Shown here: positions 10,384 through 21,370 of the stretch, one piece after another
How the letters are laid out: each line of letters begins with the position of its first letter
Numbering within the stretch: position 1 is the first letter of the stretch
Assembly (NCBI GenBank): GCA_024281115.1
Contig: JAMXLI010000318.1
Location: 1-42,718, forward strand
DNA: 42,718 nucleotides
Direction: 5' to 3'
Source of the DNA: Terriglobales bacterium
GTDB taxonomy: Bacteria > Acidobacteriota > Terriglobia > Terriglobales > Acidobacteriaceae
Program-made: the position numbers and the translations under genes
The notes under the pieces: generated by a model
What the model was told of the DNA's origin: nothing
The model's input: only the letters and a program-made list of their open reading frames with translations
Databases searched by the model: none

Positions 10384-11139
10384 TCAACGAGCTGCTGCAG
10401 CGGGCGGGCTAGTCTCGAACGAGGCCTCGGCGAACTCGCGGGCGCGCTCCAGTCCGGCTTGCATCTCGGCGTGCAGCTGATCCAGTTCGGCATCGCTGGC
10501 TTCGCGGGAGGCCTGAAGCTGCCGGCTGAAACGCAGCTGTACGCGCGCGAAAGGCTTGGGCACGATCAACCGGTCCCAGGTGCGTAGCTGCCAGGCCCGA
10601 TCGACTGCCAGGTGAAAGGCGCAGACTGGAACTCCGGCCACGCGCGCCAGCAGGGCGGGGCCGGGCTTGGCCACGTGCCGGGGACCTTGCGGGCCGTCAA
10701 TGGTGAAAGCCACGCTCCGTCCCTGCTCCAACTCGCGCCGCATCCCGAGTAGCGCGCCCACCGCGCCGCGCGTGCTCGAACCCCGGATGGCGCGGTATCC
10801 GAACTTCTCCACAATGCGCGCGATGTACTCGCCATCGAAGCTGCGGCTGGTCATCACCGCAATCTCGCGCCGGCGCCAGTGCCACGCCGACGTGATGATG
10901 CATTCGTGCCAGAACACCCAGATCACCGGCCGCACTGCGTCCGATCCGGGCGCGCCCTCCTCGAAGGAAAGCGTATAGCGCAGCGTTGGACCAATGGCCC
11001 GGATGACCAGGAATCCCAGCCAGCTGATCAGGTTCAGCAGAACGCGCTGGCGGAAGTTATAAGGGTTGGTGCTGGCCGCCGGTTCCGTAGCGACTGTGGC
11101 TGCGCTCACGCGCTCATTGTAATCATTATGCAGGGCCAC
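10384..11139 (-). CDS. Lysophospholipid acyltransferase family protein (DUF374)
   Basis: VIWVFWHECIITSAWHW, MTSRSFDGEYIARIVEKFGYRAIRGSSTRGAVGAL, VAFTIDGPQGPRHVAKPG. Confidence 0.88.
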   Translation of the reverse strand: MALHNDYNERVSAATVATEPAASTNPYNFRQRVLLNLISWLGFLVIRAIGPTLRYTLSFEEGAPGSDAVRPVIWVFWHECIITSAWHWRRREIAVMTSRSFDGEYIARIVEKFGYRAIRGSSTRGAVGALLGMRRELEQGRSVAFTIDGPQGPRHVAKPGPALLARVAGVPVCAFHLAVDRAWQLRTWDRLIVPKPFARVQLRFSRQLQASREASDAELDQLHAEMQAGLERAREFAEASFETSPPAAAAR

Positions 11140-11187
11140 GCTGTGCCGGCTAGGCGCCCGCGCGAGCAGGGGGAGAATTCCGGATAC

Positions 11188-12426
11188 TTACTGCCAACGG
11201 CGGAACAGCAGCGCCCCGTTCGTGCCGCCGAAGCCGAAAGAGTTCGACATGGCGTAGTCGAAGCGCTTTTCCCGGCACTGATTGGGGACGTAGTCGAGGT
11301 CGCACTCCGGATCCGGGTTTTCCAGGTTGATGGTGGGAGGAAGCTTTTGGTCGCGCAAGGCCAGCACAGTGATGCCCGCCTCCAGGCCGCCGGCCCCGCC
11401 GAGCAGGTGGCCGGTCATCGATTTGGTCGAGCTGACCGCCAGCTTGCCCGCGTGCTCGCCGAAGGCCCGCTTGATCGCTACCGTCTCCAGCTTGTCGCCC
11501 AGGTCCGTGGAGGTGCCATGCGCGTTGATGTAGCCCACGTCCTGCGCGGCCACCTTGGCGTCATGCAGCGTATTCACCATCACGCGGTAGGCGCCGTCGC
11601 CGTTCTCCGCCGGCTGGGTGATGTGGTAGGCGTCGCCACTCATGCCGTAGCCTACGATCTCCGCCAGGATGTTCGCTCCGCGTCGGCGGGCGAATTCCAG
11701 CTCTTCCAGCACCAGGATGCCGGCGCCTTCGCCGATCACGAAGCCGTCGCGCGCGGAATCCCAGGGCCGGCTGGCCTTTTCCGGCGCATCATTGCGGGTG
11801 GAGAGAGCACGCATCGCGCCAAAACCGCCCACCCCCATGGGCGTGATGGCGGCCTCGGTGCCGCCCGCGATCATCACTTCGGCGTCGCACCGCGCGATGA
11901 TCTTGAAGGCATCCCCCACCGAGTGCGCGCTGCTGGTGCAGGCGGTGCAGGTCGCCTCGTTGGGTCCTTTGGCCCCGTAGCGGATGCTGACATGTCCGGC
12001 AGCCAGGTTGACGATCGCGGCAGGAATAAAAAACGGGGATATCTTACGCGGTCCGCCATTGAGCAGGTTGGAGTGCTCGCGTTCGATAACGTCGAACCCG
12101 CCGATCCCCGAGCCGATGTGCACTCCCGTTCGGACCGCCAGCTCTTCCGTGATCTCCAGCCCGGAAGCGCCCACAGCTTCGTCCGCCGCCGCCAGGGCCA
12201 GGTGGATGAAGCGGGCCATCTTCTTGAGCTCTTTCTTTTCAATAAACTGCAGGGGATCGAAGTTCTTGACCTCGGCGGCGATCTGGCAGGCAAACTGGGA
12301 AGCGTCGAACTGCGTGATCCGGGCCACGCCGCTCTTGCCGGCCAGGAGGTTAGACCATACCTCCGGAGTGGTGTTGCCCACCCCACAAATCAGTCCTACG
12401 CCGGTCACAACTACGCGCCGTGCCAA
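11188..12426 (-). CDS. fabF: Beta-ketoacyl-ACP synthase II
   Basis: RRVVVTGVGLICGVGNTTPEVWSNLLAGKSG, TACTSSAHSVGDA, NAHGTSTDLGDKLE, NSFGFGGTNGALLFRR. Confidence 0.97.
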   Translation of the reverse strand: MARRVVVTGVGLICGVGNTTPEVWSNLLAGKSGVARITQFDASQFACQIAAEVKNFDPLQFIEKKELKKMARFIHLALAAADEAVGASGLEITEELAVRTGVHIGSGIGGFDVIEREHSNLLNGGPRKISPFFIPAAIVNLAAGHVSIRYGAKGPNEATCTACTSSAHSVGDAFKIIARCDAEVMIAGGTEAAITPMGVGGFGAMRALSTRNDAPEKASRPWDSARDGFVIGEGAGILVLEELEFARRRGANILAEIVGYGMSGDAYHITQPAENGDGAYRVMVNTLHDAKVAAQDVGYINAHGTSTDLGDKLETVAIKRAFGEHAGKLAVSSTKSMTGHLLGGAGGLEAGITVLALRDQKLPPTINLENPDPECDLDYVPNQCREKRFDYAMSNSFGFGGTNGALLFRRWQ

Positions 12427-12467
12427 CTCGCTGCCTCTGCTTTCTTGCGGAATCCGCGCTGGAATGG

Positions 12468-12713
12468 TTACTTGGCTGCTTTCGCGTGCTTGCTGATGTA
12501 GTCCACCGCATCCTGCACCGTGCGGATCTTCTCGGCATCCTCATCGGGAATCTCGATGTCGAAGGCCTCCTCAAAGGCCATCACCAGCTCGACGACGTCC
12601 AGTGAATCCGCCCCCAGGTCGTCCACGAAGGACGCGTTGGCTGTCACTTCCGATTCTTCAACCCCGAGCTGCTCCACAATGATCTGCTTCACTTTTTCGT
12701 CTACGGCTGCCAT
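12468..12713 (-). CDS. acpP: Acyl carrier protein
   Basis: [51 protein letters not shown] (DSL phosphopantetheine site). Confidence 0.98.
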   Translation of the reverse strand: MAAVDEKVKQIIVEQLGVEESEVTANASFVDDLGADSLDVVELVMAFEEAFDIEIPDEDAEKIRTVQDAVDYISKHAKAAK

Positions 12714-12963
12714 GAGATGCCCTCCTCGCAATCAAAAGTCTCAGTGTAATGGGGGGCCGCGAAGCCTGTAAAGCCAACCGCCGCAGTTCGCGCCCGCAGG
12801 AACTCGGCTCCCCGGCGCCGGCAAGCTGGTCCGCACCGAGCCCATTCAACATGGATGCGAACCACATTGCGCGCGTCGCTACACGTCGGCACGGGCTGCG
12901 ACTCGACAGCCTGCAAGGTGAGATCAGGCGATCCGGGCGCACCAACAACTTATCTTGCTCCCA

Positions 12964-12992
12964 TTGACCCTTTAGACCCTGTGCAATACGAT
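12964..12992 (+). promoter_or_regulatory. Candidate sigma70-type promoter for the Ser/Thr kinase gene
   Basis: TTGACC - 17 nt - TACGAT, about 26 bp before the GTG start at 13018. Confidence 0.45.
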
Positions 12993-13017
12993 TCAGGGCC
13001 TCTTTAGGTTTTAAGCC

Positions 13018-15846
13018 GTGATCGGTCAGGTCATTTCGCACTATCGCATCCTGGAGAAGCTGGGCGGCGGGGGCATGGGTGTGGTGTACAAGGCCGAGGA
13101 CACCGATCTTGGCCGTTTTGTTGCGCTGAAATTCCTGCCTGAGAATATAGCCGGTGATTCGCAAGCCCTGGAGCGGCTGCGTCGTGAGGCGCGTGCAGCC
13201 TCTGCCCTGAACCATCCCAATATCTGCACGATTTACGAAATCGGAAAGCATGATGGCCAGTCCTTTATTGCCATGGAGTTTCTGGATGGCCAGACTCTGA
13301 AGCACACGATCTCCGGCCATCCTCTCGAGACCGAGCGCCTGCTCGACCTTGCTATCCAGCTTGCGGACGGGTTGGATGCGGCTCACTCCCAAGGCATCGT
13401 TCACCGCGACGTTAAGCCCGCCAATATCTTCATCACCAAGCGAGGGCACGCCAAGATCCTCGATTTTGGGTTGGCAAAGATTACTCTCGCACGAAGCGGC
13501 ATGACGGCCGCAGGAGTTACGTCGCAAGCCACCCTGGACTCCGAAGAACATCTGACCACTCCGGGAACGGCCGTCGGAACCGTGGCCTACATGTCGCCCG
13601 AGCAGGTGCGGGCTCAGGAGTTGGACGCCCGCTCTGACCTGTTTTCGTTTGGTGCGGTGCTCTATGAGATGGCGACCGGGAAGCTGCCGTTTCCCGGGGA
13701 GAGCACGGGAGTCATTCTTGAGTCCATTCTCAATCGCACGCCCGTGCCTCCGGTTCGGCTAAAGCCCGAGGTGCCTGCCGAACTGGAACGCATCATTAGC
13801 AAGTGTTTAGACAAAGACCGCAATCTGCGCTACCAACACGCGACGGAGCTTCGTGCCGATCTGCAGCGGCTGAAGCGAGATACGGCATCGGCGCAGATAC
13901 CAGCAGGCGTTGAACGCGTCAGACCACCGCGGAGACTCTGGAAAATTACCATTCCGCCCGCGTTCTTTGCTCTCCTGATTGCGGTTGGGATGTACTTGTA
14001 TCTTCGCCGTCCGCCTAAGCTTACCGAACACGACACAATCGTGCTCACCGATTTTGTCAATAACACCGGCGATACGATATTTGACGACACCCTAAAGCAA
14101 GCTTTGGCGACGCAGCTCTCCCAGTCTCCCTTCTTGAACATTCTTTCCGACCAAAGAGTGAGTGAGACCCTGCGTATGATGGGCCGCGCCCCAGGAGAGC
14201 GCATCACCTTGGACACGGCGCGGGAAATTTGCGAGCGCACGCGAAGCACCGCGGTCCTTGCGGGCTCGATCGGCGGGCTGGGCAGCCAGTTCGTGATTGG
14301 TCTGAATGCCATGAATTGCGCCAGCGGAGATTCGCTTGCTCGGGAGGAAGTACAAGCTGCGCGGAAAGAAGATGTCATCCTTACGCTCGGGACAGCCGCC
14401 ACGCGTATTCGTAAGAAACTGGGCGAATCGCTGGCCTCGATGCAGAAATTTGACACCCCCATCGAGCAGGCAACCACCTCATCCCTCGAAGCTCTGAAAG
14501 CTTTTACTGTCGGCTATCGCACCCTGACAGCAGGAGACGACGCGAATGCAATTTCTTTCTTTCAGCGCGCGGTCGACCTGGATCCAGGTTTCGCGTCTTC
14601 CTATGCCTTCATGGCCACAGCCTACGGCAACTTGGGGGAAAGCGAACTCGCTTCGCAGAATGCGCAAAAAGCATTTCAGTTGCGTGACCGTGTCAGCCAG
14701 TTAGAGAACTTGGCTATTGCCAGCAGGTATTACTGGACTGTGCTGGGGGACCTCGACCAGGAGATGCGCACTTATCAGGTCTGGGCACAAACGTATCCTC
14801 GCGATGCTACCCCGCACAACGACATGGGAGTAGATCTGCGCGCCTTTGGAGCTCATGATCGTGCTCTCGCGGAACATGAAGAAGCTGCCCGGCTGGACCC
14901 GGATTCTGGGGTGGCTTATCGCAACATCTCCTTCGATTTCTTGTATCTCGGTCGGTACGACGAGGCTAAGAAGGTGGCGGATCGTGCTCTAATTCGCTGG
15001 CCTGACGATCCAGGCAACCACCAGACACTGTACTTCCTCGCATTCTTAACGGGGAACGACAAAGGTATGCAAGCCCAGCTGGCGGCGTTACACGGCAAGC
15101 CTGGCGAGGAATTTCTGCTTGGAGAGCATTCACTTACCCAGGCCTACTTTGGACGCATGAAGGACTCGCGGGAGTATTCACGCCAGGCGGCTGCAGCTGA
15201 ACTGCGTGCCAATCTCAAGGAAAGTGCGGCTGTGCAGGATGCGGTTAATGGTTTGTGGGAGGCTGAATTTGGAAACTACAGGGTGGCAAAAGAGGCAGCA
15301 TCCGCAGCCCTTCATTTATCGGTGGGGAAAACTGCGAAGACGCTCGCGTCGCTGTGTTTGGCGCGTTCTGGGGATGGGGCGCACGCTGCGGCGATCGCCG
15401 ATGAATTGAACAGACGTTTCCCTTCGGACACGCTACTGCAGCGATACTGGTTGCCTACCATTCGCGGCGCCATCGAAATTGCTCACAACCATCCGGCCGA
15501 AGCGACCCGACAACTCCAGGGCGTTTCCTATGAACTCGGCGATCCTGGGCTTTGGATTCAGAGTAACCTCTATCCCATATACCTAAAAGGCGAGGGATAT
15601 CTTCTCGCACATCAAGGGAAGGAAGCCCAAACTGAATTTCAGAAATTGCTGGCCCATCGATCCATTGTTCTGAATGCCCCGCACGGGACTCTCGCATATG
15701 TCGGACTTGCCCGCGCCTCTGCACTACTAGGTGACCGGGGCAATGCTCGCGCTGCGTACAACAATTTTTTTACGCTGTGGAAGGATGCCGACCCCGACAT
15801 CCCCATCCTCAAGCAGGCCAGGGCTGAGTACGCCAAGCTGCAATGA
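13018..15846 (+). CDS. Transmembrane Ser/Thr protein kinase with C-terminal TPR-like repeats (GTG start)
   Basis: Kinase motifs [64 protein letters not shown] segment [17 protein letters not shown]; tetratricopeptide-like C-terminus. Confidence 0.95.
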   Translation: MIGQVISHYRILEKLGGGGMGVVYKAEDTDLGRFVALKFLPENIAGDSQALERLRREARAASALNHPNICTIYEIGKHDGQSFIAMEFLDGQTLKHTISGHPLETERLLDLAIQLADGLDAAHSQGIVHRDVKPANIFITKRGHAKILDFGLAKITLARSGMTAAGVTSQATLDSEEHLTTPGTAVGTVAYMSPEQVRAQELDARSDLFSFGAVLYEMATGKLPFPGESTGVILESILNRTPVPPVRLKPEVPAELERIISKCLDKDRNLRYQHATELRADLQRLKRDTASAQIPAGVERVRPPRRLWKITIPPAFFALLIAVGMYLYLRRPPKLTEHDTIVLTDFVNNTGDTIFDDTLKQALATQLSQSPFLNILSDQRVSETLRMMGRAPGERITLDTAREICERTRSTAVLAGSIGGLGSQFVIGLNAMNCASGDSLAREEVQAARKEDVILTLGTAATRIRKKLGESLASMQKFDTPIEQATTSSLEALKAFTVGYRTLTAGDDANAISFFQRAVDLDPGFASSYAFMATAYGNLGESELASQNAQKAFQLRDRVSQLENLAIASRYYWTVLGDLDQEMRTYQVWAQTYPRDATPHNDMGVDLRAFGAHDRALAEHEEAARLDPDSGVAYRNISFDFLYLGRYDEAKKVADRALIRWPDDPGNHQTLYFLAFLTGNDKGMQAQLAALHGKPGEEFLLGEHSLTQAYFGRMKDSREYSRQAAAAELRANLKESAAVQDAVNGLWEAEFGNYRVAKEAASAALHLSVGKTAKTLASLCLARSGDGAHAAAIADELNRRFPSDTLLQRYWLPTIRGAIEIAHNHPAEATRQLQGVSYELGDPGLWIQSNLYPIYLKGEGYLLAHQGKEAQTEFQKLLAHRSIVLNAPHGTLAYVGLARASALLGDRGNARAAYNNFFTLWKDADPDIPILKQARAEYAKLQ

Positions 15847-15931
15847 GCGTTCGATCCGTTTATACCCCCGGTCCGCGGCGTTGTAGTTCCTGCCGCTTGG
15901 TTCAGCGTCCCCGCTGGTTTACCCTGCGCCC

Positions 15932-16381
15932 ATGCGTGCCGTGGTGCAGCGGGTCAGCCGTGCCTGCGTGAAGGTGGAGCAGGAGATCGCCGCCCAGATT
16001 GGGGCGGGCCTGCTGGTGCTGCTGGGCGTTGCGGCCGCCGATACTGAAGAAGACGCGGCCTACATCGCGGAGAAGATCTCGGGACTGCGCATCTTCGAGG
16101 ATGCAGCGGGCAAGCTGAACCTCGGCCTGGCAGAGGCGGGCGGCGCCGTCCTCCTGGTTTCCCAGTTCACGTTGTGTGGCGACGCGCGCCGCGGTAAACG
16201 GCCCTCCTTCGATGCTGCCGCCCGGCCCGAGCACGCCCGCCGGCTCTACGAAAGCGTACGCGATCGGCTGCGCGGCGCCGGCCTGGCCTGCCACACCGGG
16301 CGCTTTCAGGAAACCATGCAGGTGGAGCTGGTGAACGATGGGCCGGTGACCATCCTGCTCGATTCCGAAAAATTATTCTGA
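15932..16381 (+). CDS. dtd: D-aminoacyl-tRNA deacylase
   Basis: [66 protein letters not shown]. Confidence 0.97.
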   Translation: MRAVVQRVSRACVKVEQEIAAQIGAGLLVLLGVAAADTEEDAAYIAEKISGLRIFEDAAGKLNLGLAEAGGAVLLVSQFTLCGDARRGKRPSFDAAARPEHARRLYESVRDRLRGAGLACHTGRFQETMQVELVNDGPVTILLDSEKLF

Positions 16382-17302
16382 AGCCGCCCTCCCCGAGCGT
16401 TGCGCCAGGATTGCGTCGGTCACCCGAGCTGCGTCCCGGCAGGCACGCACCTCGTGCGTACGAATCACATGCGCCCCGTTTACGATGGCCAGCACCTCGG
16501 TCGCCAGGGTGCCGAAGATGCGCTCGTCGGGCGGGGCGTCGTGCCCGTCGCGCTGGATTGCGCGCCCCACGAACGACTTTTTCGAAGTTCCCGCCAGCAG
16601 CGGGTAGCCGATCCTGTGTAGTTTCTCCAAACGCCCCAGCAGCGGGTAGTTCTCCTCGAAGTTTTTGCCGAAACCGAACCCGGGGTCGAGCACAATCCGC
16701 TCGCGCGCAATGCCACTCTGCAGCGCCTTCTCCGTCCACGCTTCCAGCTCCCGCGCCACCAGCCCCACAATGTCGTCCACGGGACGAAGCATGCGCCACT
16801 CCTGGGGGCGTCCCCGCATGTGCATGAGCACCAGGCCGCAGCCCAGCCGCGCTACCGTCCCCGCCATCTCCGGGTCCCACCGCAAGGCGCTCACGTCATT
16901 GACGATCTCCGCTCCCACCTCGACCGCGGAGGCGGCGACCGCAGCCTTGTACGTGTCAATGGAGACGATCGCATCCGGCCGTTCGCGTTTTATCTGCTGG
17001 ATGATGGGCAAAACTCGCCGCAGCTCCTCCTCCGCCGGGACCGGCGTCTTGCCGCCCGCGCCTGCACCCTCTCCGCCCGCAGCCACGGCAGCGCCCGGCC
17101 GGGTGGACTCGCCGCCCACGTCAATAATGTCGGCCCCATCCTGGAGCAGGCGCAGCGCGTGGCTGACCGCCCGCTCGGGCTCGAAGTAACGGCCGCCATC
17201 CGAAAATGAATCTGGCGTAACGTTCACCACGCCCATGATGAGCGTTCTTCGGCCGAGGGCGAGGGAACGCCGGCCAAGGTTCCACTCGTACAGGGGGCGC
17301 AT
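16373..17302 (-). CDS. folP: Dihydropteroate synthase
   Basis: [62 protein letters not shown]; likely start at internal Met (17302). Confidence 0.95.
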   Translation of the reverse strand: MRPLYEWNLGRRSLALGRRTLIMGVVNVTPDSFSDGGRYFEPERAVSHALRLLQDGADIIDVGGESTRPGAAVAAGGEGAGAGGKTPVPAEEELRRVLPIIQQIKRERPDAIVSIDTYKAAVAASAVEVGAEIVNDVSALRWDPEMAGTVARLGCGLVLMHMRGRPQEWRMLRPVDDIVGLVARELEAWTEKALQSGIARERIVLDPGFGFGKNFEENYPLLGRLEKLHRIGYPLLAGTSKKSFVGRAIQRDGHDAPPDERIFGTLATEVLAIVNGAHVIRTHEVRACRDAARVTDAILAQRSGRAASE

Positions 17303-17386
17303 GCGCGGATTGTACCCAACCGCCCTGCCCGCCACGCGATGGTTACTGAGCCGTCCACCATTTCGCGCTAGAATCCTTGTACCCGG

Positions 17387-18955
17387 ATGCTCTGTCATCG
17401 CTCACTCCGCCCGGCATTGGCGCTGCTGCTGCTGCTGGTGCTCCCGGCCGCCGGGGCAGCGCATAAGCCGGCGCCCCGCACTCTGGGTGCGCGCATTGAT
17501 GCTCTGCTGGCCGATCCCGAGGTCGCGCGCGGCTTCTGGGGCGTGAACATCGTGGATCTCACCCGGGGGCGCACCCTGTACGCGCGCAACGCGGACAAGC
17601 TGTTCACCCCGGCCTCCAACACCAAGCTGTTCACCACCGCCGCCGCCCTGGCGCTGATTGGCCCCGACTACCGCTTTCGCACCACCGTCGAGACCGCAGG
17701 CACCCTCGACCGTTATGGCCGGCTGACCGGCGACCTGGTCCTGGTAGGCCGCGGCGATCCCAATCTTTCCGGCCGCACCCTGCCGTATAACCTGCGCACG
17801 GAGAGGACGCTGCCCGCTATTAAAGTTTTGGAGGACCTGGCCAACTCCGTGGTCCAAGCGGGCGTGAAATTTGTGGACGGCGACGTAGTGGCCGATGACG
17901 CATATTTCGCTTACGAGCGTTACGGCGAGGGCTGGAGCCAGGATGACCTGGTGTGGGGCGATGGAGCGCCGGTTTCCGCGCTGACCATTAACGACAACGT
18001 CGTTTTCGTCAGCATCCTTCCGGCAGTGCGCGCCGGCGATCATGCCTTTGTCAGCCTCACCCCGGCCTCCGATTACTACCAGGTGGATAACCGCATCATG
18101 ACCACGTCACCGGGCACCGGTCCGCGCAAGATCTTCATCAATCGCGAGCCCGGCTCGCGGCAACTGACGCTATGGGGAAACATCCCCGTGGACGACCCCG
18201 GTGCCAATGAGGCTCTGGCCATCGAGGATCCCGTCGAGTTCGCTGCCCAGGTATTTCGTGACCTGCTGCAACAGCGCGGGGTTGTCATCTACGGACATTC
18301 CCGCGCCCGCCACCTGGAACTCGCCAGCCTGGGCACAGTGAGCGTCACCAGCCTGGCATCCGCCCGCGCCAGCGAGGGCGGAGGATCGTCGCTGACGCCC
18401 AACGCGCCCCTGGTGCTGGCCAGCCACCAGTCGCAGCCGCTGCTGGAAGATGTGCGCGTCATCAACAAGGTGAGCCAGAACCTGCACGCAGAAATCCTGC
18501 TGCGCCTGCTCGGCCGTGAGAAAGGGACAGCCGGCACCATCGAAGGTGGCGAAGAGGTGCTGCGCGGATTTCTGACCCGTGCCGGCATCTCTCCCGACGA
18601 GTTCGTCTTCTACGACGGCTCCGGGCTTTCGCGGGAGAATTTGGTCACGCCCCAGGCCGTGGTCAAGCTGTTGAGTTATGTCAGCACCCAGCCCTGGGCG
18701 GAGGAGTACCGCAACACGCTTCCCATGGCGGGCGTGGACGGCTCTCTGGCCGACCGCTTCAAGAACACGCCGGCTGCGGGCCGGGTCCAGGGCAAGACCG
18801 GCTCCCTCAGTCACGTCAACGCGCTTTCTGGATTCCTGACCACCCGCCGCGGCGACCGAGTGGCTTTTTCCATTTTGTGCAATAACCACCACCTCGCGCC
18901 CAAGCGCGCCCTCGAAGTCATAGATCAGATCGTCATCGCGGCTGTGGAGCAGTAG
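17387..18955 (+). CDS. dacB: D-alanyl-D-alanine carboxypeptidase/endopeptidase (PBP4 class)
   Basis: Signal peptide; FTPASNTKLFTTAAAL (SxxK), KVSQNLHAEIL (SxN), VQGKTGSLSHVNALSGF (KTG). Confidence 0.93.
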   Translation: MLCHRSLRPALALLLLLVLPAAGAAHKPAPRTLGARIDALLADPEVARGFWGVNIVDLTRGRTLYARNADKLFTPASNTKLFTTAAALALIGPDYRFRTTVETAGTLDRYGRLTGDLVLVGRGDPNLSGRTLPYNLRTERTLPAIKVLEDLANSVVQAGVKFVDGDVVADDAYFAYERYGEGWSQDDLVWGDGAPVSALTINDNVVFVSILPAVRAGDHAFVSLTPASDYYQVDNRIMTTSPGTGPRKIFINREPGSRQLTLWGNIPVDDPGANEALAIEDPVEFAAQVFRDLLQQRGVVIYGHSRARHLELASLGTVSVTSLASARASEGGGSSLTPNAPLVLASHQSQPLLEDVRVINKVSQNLHAEILLRLLGREKGTAGTIEGGEEVLRGFLTRAGISPDEFVFYDGSGLSRENLVTPQAVVKLLSYVSTQPWAEEYRNTLPMAGVDGSLADRFKNTPAAGRVQGKTGSLSHVNALSGFLTTRRGDRVAFSILCNNHHLAPKRALEVIDQIVIAAVEQ

Positions 18956-18984
18956 AGTGCCATGCCCTCCGTCGGGCCGCAGCC

Positions 18985-19845
18985 TCAGCGCAGAACCAGT
19001 TCGAATGTCTTCTCTGTATTAGTGCGGTCGAGCCTGGCCGTAATTCCTGCCACAACCTTGTCGCTGAACGGGCTAGGCTCCAGCCGGCACGTTCCATCGC
19101 GACGGCGCAGCACCGGGCGCTGCCCGGCAAATGCTTGCGGAAAGCTGACGTCCTCCTCTGATCCGCAGCACAGGTACAGCGACAGCAGATCGCAGAATTG
19201 CAAAACATCGGTGAGTGCCTGAACGCGTTCGCGCGTCATCCCGCTGCCGGCGCTCGCGATCCATTTCGCCTGGAGCGCCGCTTGCTCTTCCAGGAACCTC
19301 CGGGTCAGGCAGCTCTCTTCCTCGCTGTCCCGGACTGAATCCAGCCGTGTTCGCGCCAGGCGTACAAAGTGCTCGCCCACCAGCAGCCCGCCCACAGCGC
19401 CACTGGCCTGCTCGGCGCGTTCGATGGATCCATTCCAGGCTGGCAAAAAATCTCGCGGGCCGAATTCGAGAAACGACAGCGGACGGCCATCCGGGCTACG
19501 CCGCGGCTCGGGCCTCGGTCTTGCACTGCCGGTGCCCACTCCGCGTTCGCTGCCTCCGTCGAGCGGCGCCCACCCGGCATCATGCAGGCGGAAGGCGCGC
19601 ACTGCGTCTTCTTCCAAGTGGGGGTAGGGACCGCGCGTGAACTCCTCCGCCAGGTCTCCGGCGAGAGCGGCGTGATCGGGTTGCGCGATCAGCCAGTAAC
19701 CGGAGGCGCGCTGTTGTTGCGCCCGGAAGACGGCTTCCCACGCGGGGACCAGTCGCTTTTCTTCCGTCGCTTCTGTTGGCCTGCTCTCCACACTTCTCAG
19801 GATCACGTTCACCTCGCCTGCGGTCCGCCAGCGGCTTTGCCCCAA
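18985..19845 (-). CDS. DUF3891 family protein
   Basis: GYWLIAQPDHAALAGDLAEEF, AVRAFRLHDAGWAPLDG, LLSLYLCCG pattern. Confidence 0.7.
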   Translation of the reverse strand: MGQSRWRTAGEVNVILRSVESRPTEATEEKRLVPAWEAVFRAQQQRASGYWLIAQPDHAALAGDLAEEFTRGPYPHLEEDAVRAFRLHDAGWAPLDGGSERGVGTGSARPRPEPRRSPDGRPLSFLEFGPRDFLPAWNGSIERAEQASGAVGGLLVGEHFVRLARTRLDSVRDSEEESCLTRRFLEEQAALQAKWIASAGSGMTRERVQALTDVLQFCDLLSLYLCCGSEEDVSFPQAFAGQRPVLRRRDGTCRLEPSPFSDKVVAGITARLDRTNTEKTFELVLR

Positions 19846-19898
19846 GTCGCGTGGCGGTTTTGCACTATGATGATGATCCGGCGCTTATCCGGAACACT

Positions 19899-20288
19899 AT
19901 GGCAGCTTGCCAGCTATTTTCCGCTCCACGCCCGCTCCGCAGCCTCGCCTTTCTGCTGGCGCTTGCGCCTGTCCTTGTGTTCAGCGCGTGCGAAAATGAG
20001 GTCCGCAAAAGCGATGCCGAGCTTGGACTCAATCCGCAGCAGGCGTCCGGCCGCCGGGTCTTCGACAGCTACTGCGCGCGTTGTCACCGGGCTTATTCCT
20101 CGCGCGACCTGCAGGGCCCAAGCCTTCAGGGCATGTTTCGCAAACCCTACCTGAGCAGCGGCCTTCCGGCCAACGACGACCGCGCCGGCGATATCATCCG
20201 CTATGGCCGCAGCAAGATGCCCGGCTACGGACAGGTCCTTGACCAGCAACAGCTGGCTGACCTGTTGGCTTACCTGCACACTCTGTAA
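19899..20288 (+). CDS. Lipoprotein c-type cytochrome (class I)
   Basis: Lipobox LVFSAC; haem motif CARCH; distal Met in KMPGYGQVLDQQQLADLLAYLHTL. Confidence 0.88.
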   Translation: MAACQLFSAPRPLRSLAFLLALAPVLVFSACENEVRKSDAELGLNPQQASGRRVFDSYCARCHRAYSSRDLQGPSLQGMFRKPYLSSGLPANDDRAGDIIRYGRSKMPGYGQVLDQQQLADLLAYLHTL

Positions 20289-20355
20289 TGCGGCGGTCGA
20301 TGACTGAGGCGCGGGAACCCTGCTCCAGCGGAGCCGCATCGTACAATGGGACTGG

Positions 20356-21264
20356 ATGGCAAGCACGCCTGAGCTCGTTCAGATCGACCTGGCCCCGCGG
20401 ATGCCTAAGCCTGCCTGGCTGAAGGCCCGTGCGCCCATGGGCGACAATTATCATGAGCTCAAGAAGCTGGCCCGCGGGCTTGGCCTGCATACCGTTTGCG
20501 AGTCAGCGCAGTGCCCCAATATTGGCGAATGCTGGAACCATCGCACCGCCACCTTCATGTTGCTGGGCGACATCTGTACCCGGCGCTGCGGCTTCTGCGC
20601 CGTTCCCAAGGGCTCTCCCGGCCCGCTCGACTGGGACGAACCGCGCCGCGTGGCCGAGGCGGTCGCCGAGCTGGGGTTGCGTCACACCGTGGTGACCAGC
20701 GTAAACCGCGACGACGACAATCTGGGCGCCGCCCGCATCTTCGCCGCCACCATCGCCGAAATTCGTCGCAGCACTCCCGGCTGCCGGGTCGAGGTGCTGA
20801 TCCCCGATTTCCAGGGCGATGAGGAAGCGCTGCGCATCGTGCTCGACGCTCATCCCGACGTCCTCAATCACAATACGGAGACCGTGCCCCGCCTCTATCG
20901 CGCTGTCCGATCAGGCGCGCGCTATGGGCGCACGCTGCGGCTGCTTGAGAACGTGAAGAGGTTTTCTCCGGGAACAGCCAGCAAGTCGGGCGTCATGGTT
21001 GGCCTGGGCGAAACGGTTGCCGAGCTCCTGGAAGTCTTCGGCGATCTTGCGGCCCGGGGGGTGGACATCCTCACCGTCGGCCAGTATCTGCGGCCGTCGC
21101 GCGACCATCTGCCGATTGCCCGCTTCTATACGCCTGAAGAATTCTCTTATCTGAAACAGGAAGCGTTGCGGCTCGGATTCCGGCACGTCGAATCCGGTCC
21201 CCTGGTTCGCTCCAGCTATCACGCGCACGAACAGGCCGACGCCACGGCTGCCGTTCGCGCCTAG
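20356..21264 (+). CDS. lipA: Lipoyl synthase
   Basis: [14 protein letters not shown] (first cluster), [10 protein letters not shown] (radical SAM CxxxCxxC), [22 protein letters not shown]. Confidence 0.98.
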   Translation: MASTPELVQIDLAPRMPKPAWLKARAPMGDNYHELKKLARGLGLHTVCESAQCPNIGECWNHRTATFMLLGDICTRRCGFCAVPKGSPGPLDWDEPRRVAEAVAELGLRHTVVTSVNRDDDNLGAARIFAATIAEIRRSTPGCRVEVLIPDFQGDEEALRIVLDAHPDVLNHNTETVPRLYRAVRSGARYGRTLRLLENVKRFSPGTASKSGVMVGLGETVAELLEVFGDLAARGVDILTVGQYLRPSRDHLPIARFYTPEEFSYLKQEALRLGFRHVESGPLVRSSYHAHEQADATAAVRA

Positions 21265-21370
21265 TTCCGCCCCCCTTCGCCCCGCCGCACCTGCATGCCA
21301 GCCCGCCGAGTCGCCTGGGGTACTCCCAAGGGAGTTTGCGGACAGCACGGGTGCCGGCGGACCGCGGACT

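Noticed and set aside
10879-12501. 540-aa plus-strand ORF antisense to fabF
   Set aside because: Shadow ORF from GC-rich codon bias; the minus strand encodes an unmistakable FabF and the plus product has no recognisable domain
12658-13551. 297-aa minus-strand ORF spanning the acpP start and the kinase start
   Set aside because: Overlaps two well-supported genes and has no recognised domain
16373-16381. 9-bp convergent overlap of dtd and folP 3' ends
   Set aside because: Real overlap but ordinary in compact bacterial genomes
21310-21345. ACTCCC-AA-GGGAGT inverted repeat between convergent lipA and mlaD genes
   Set aside because: Short stem, very small loop and only a short T run; not enough to call a terminator
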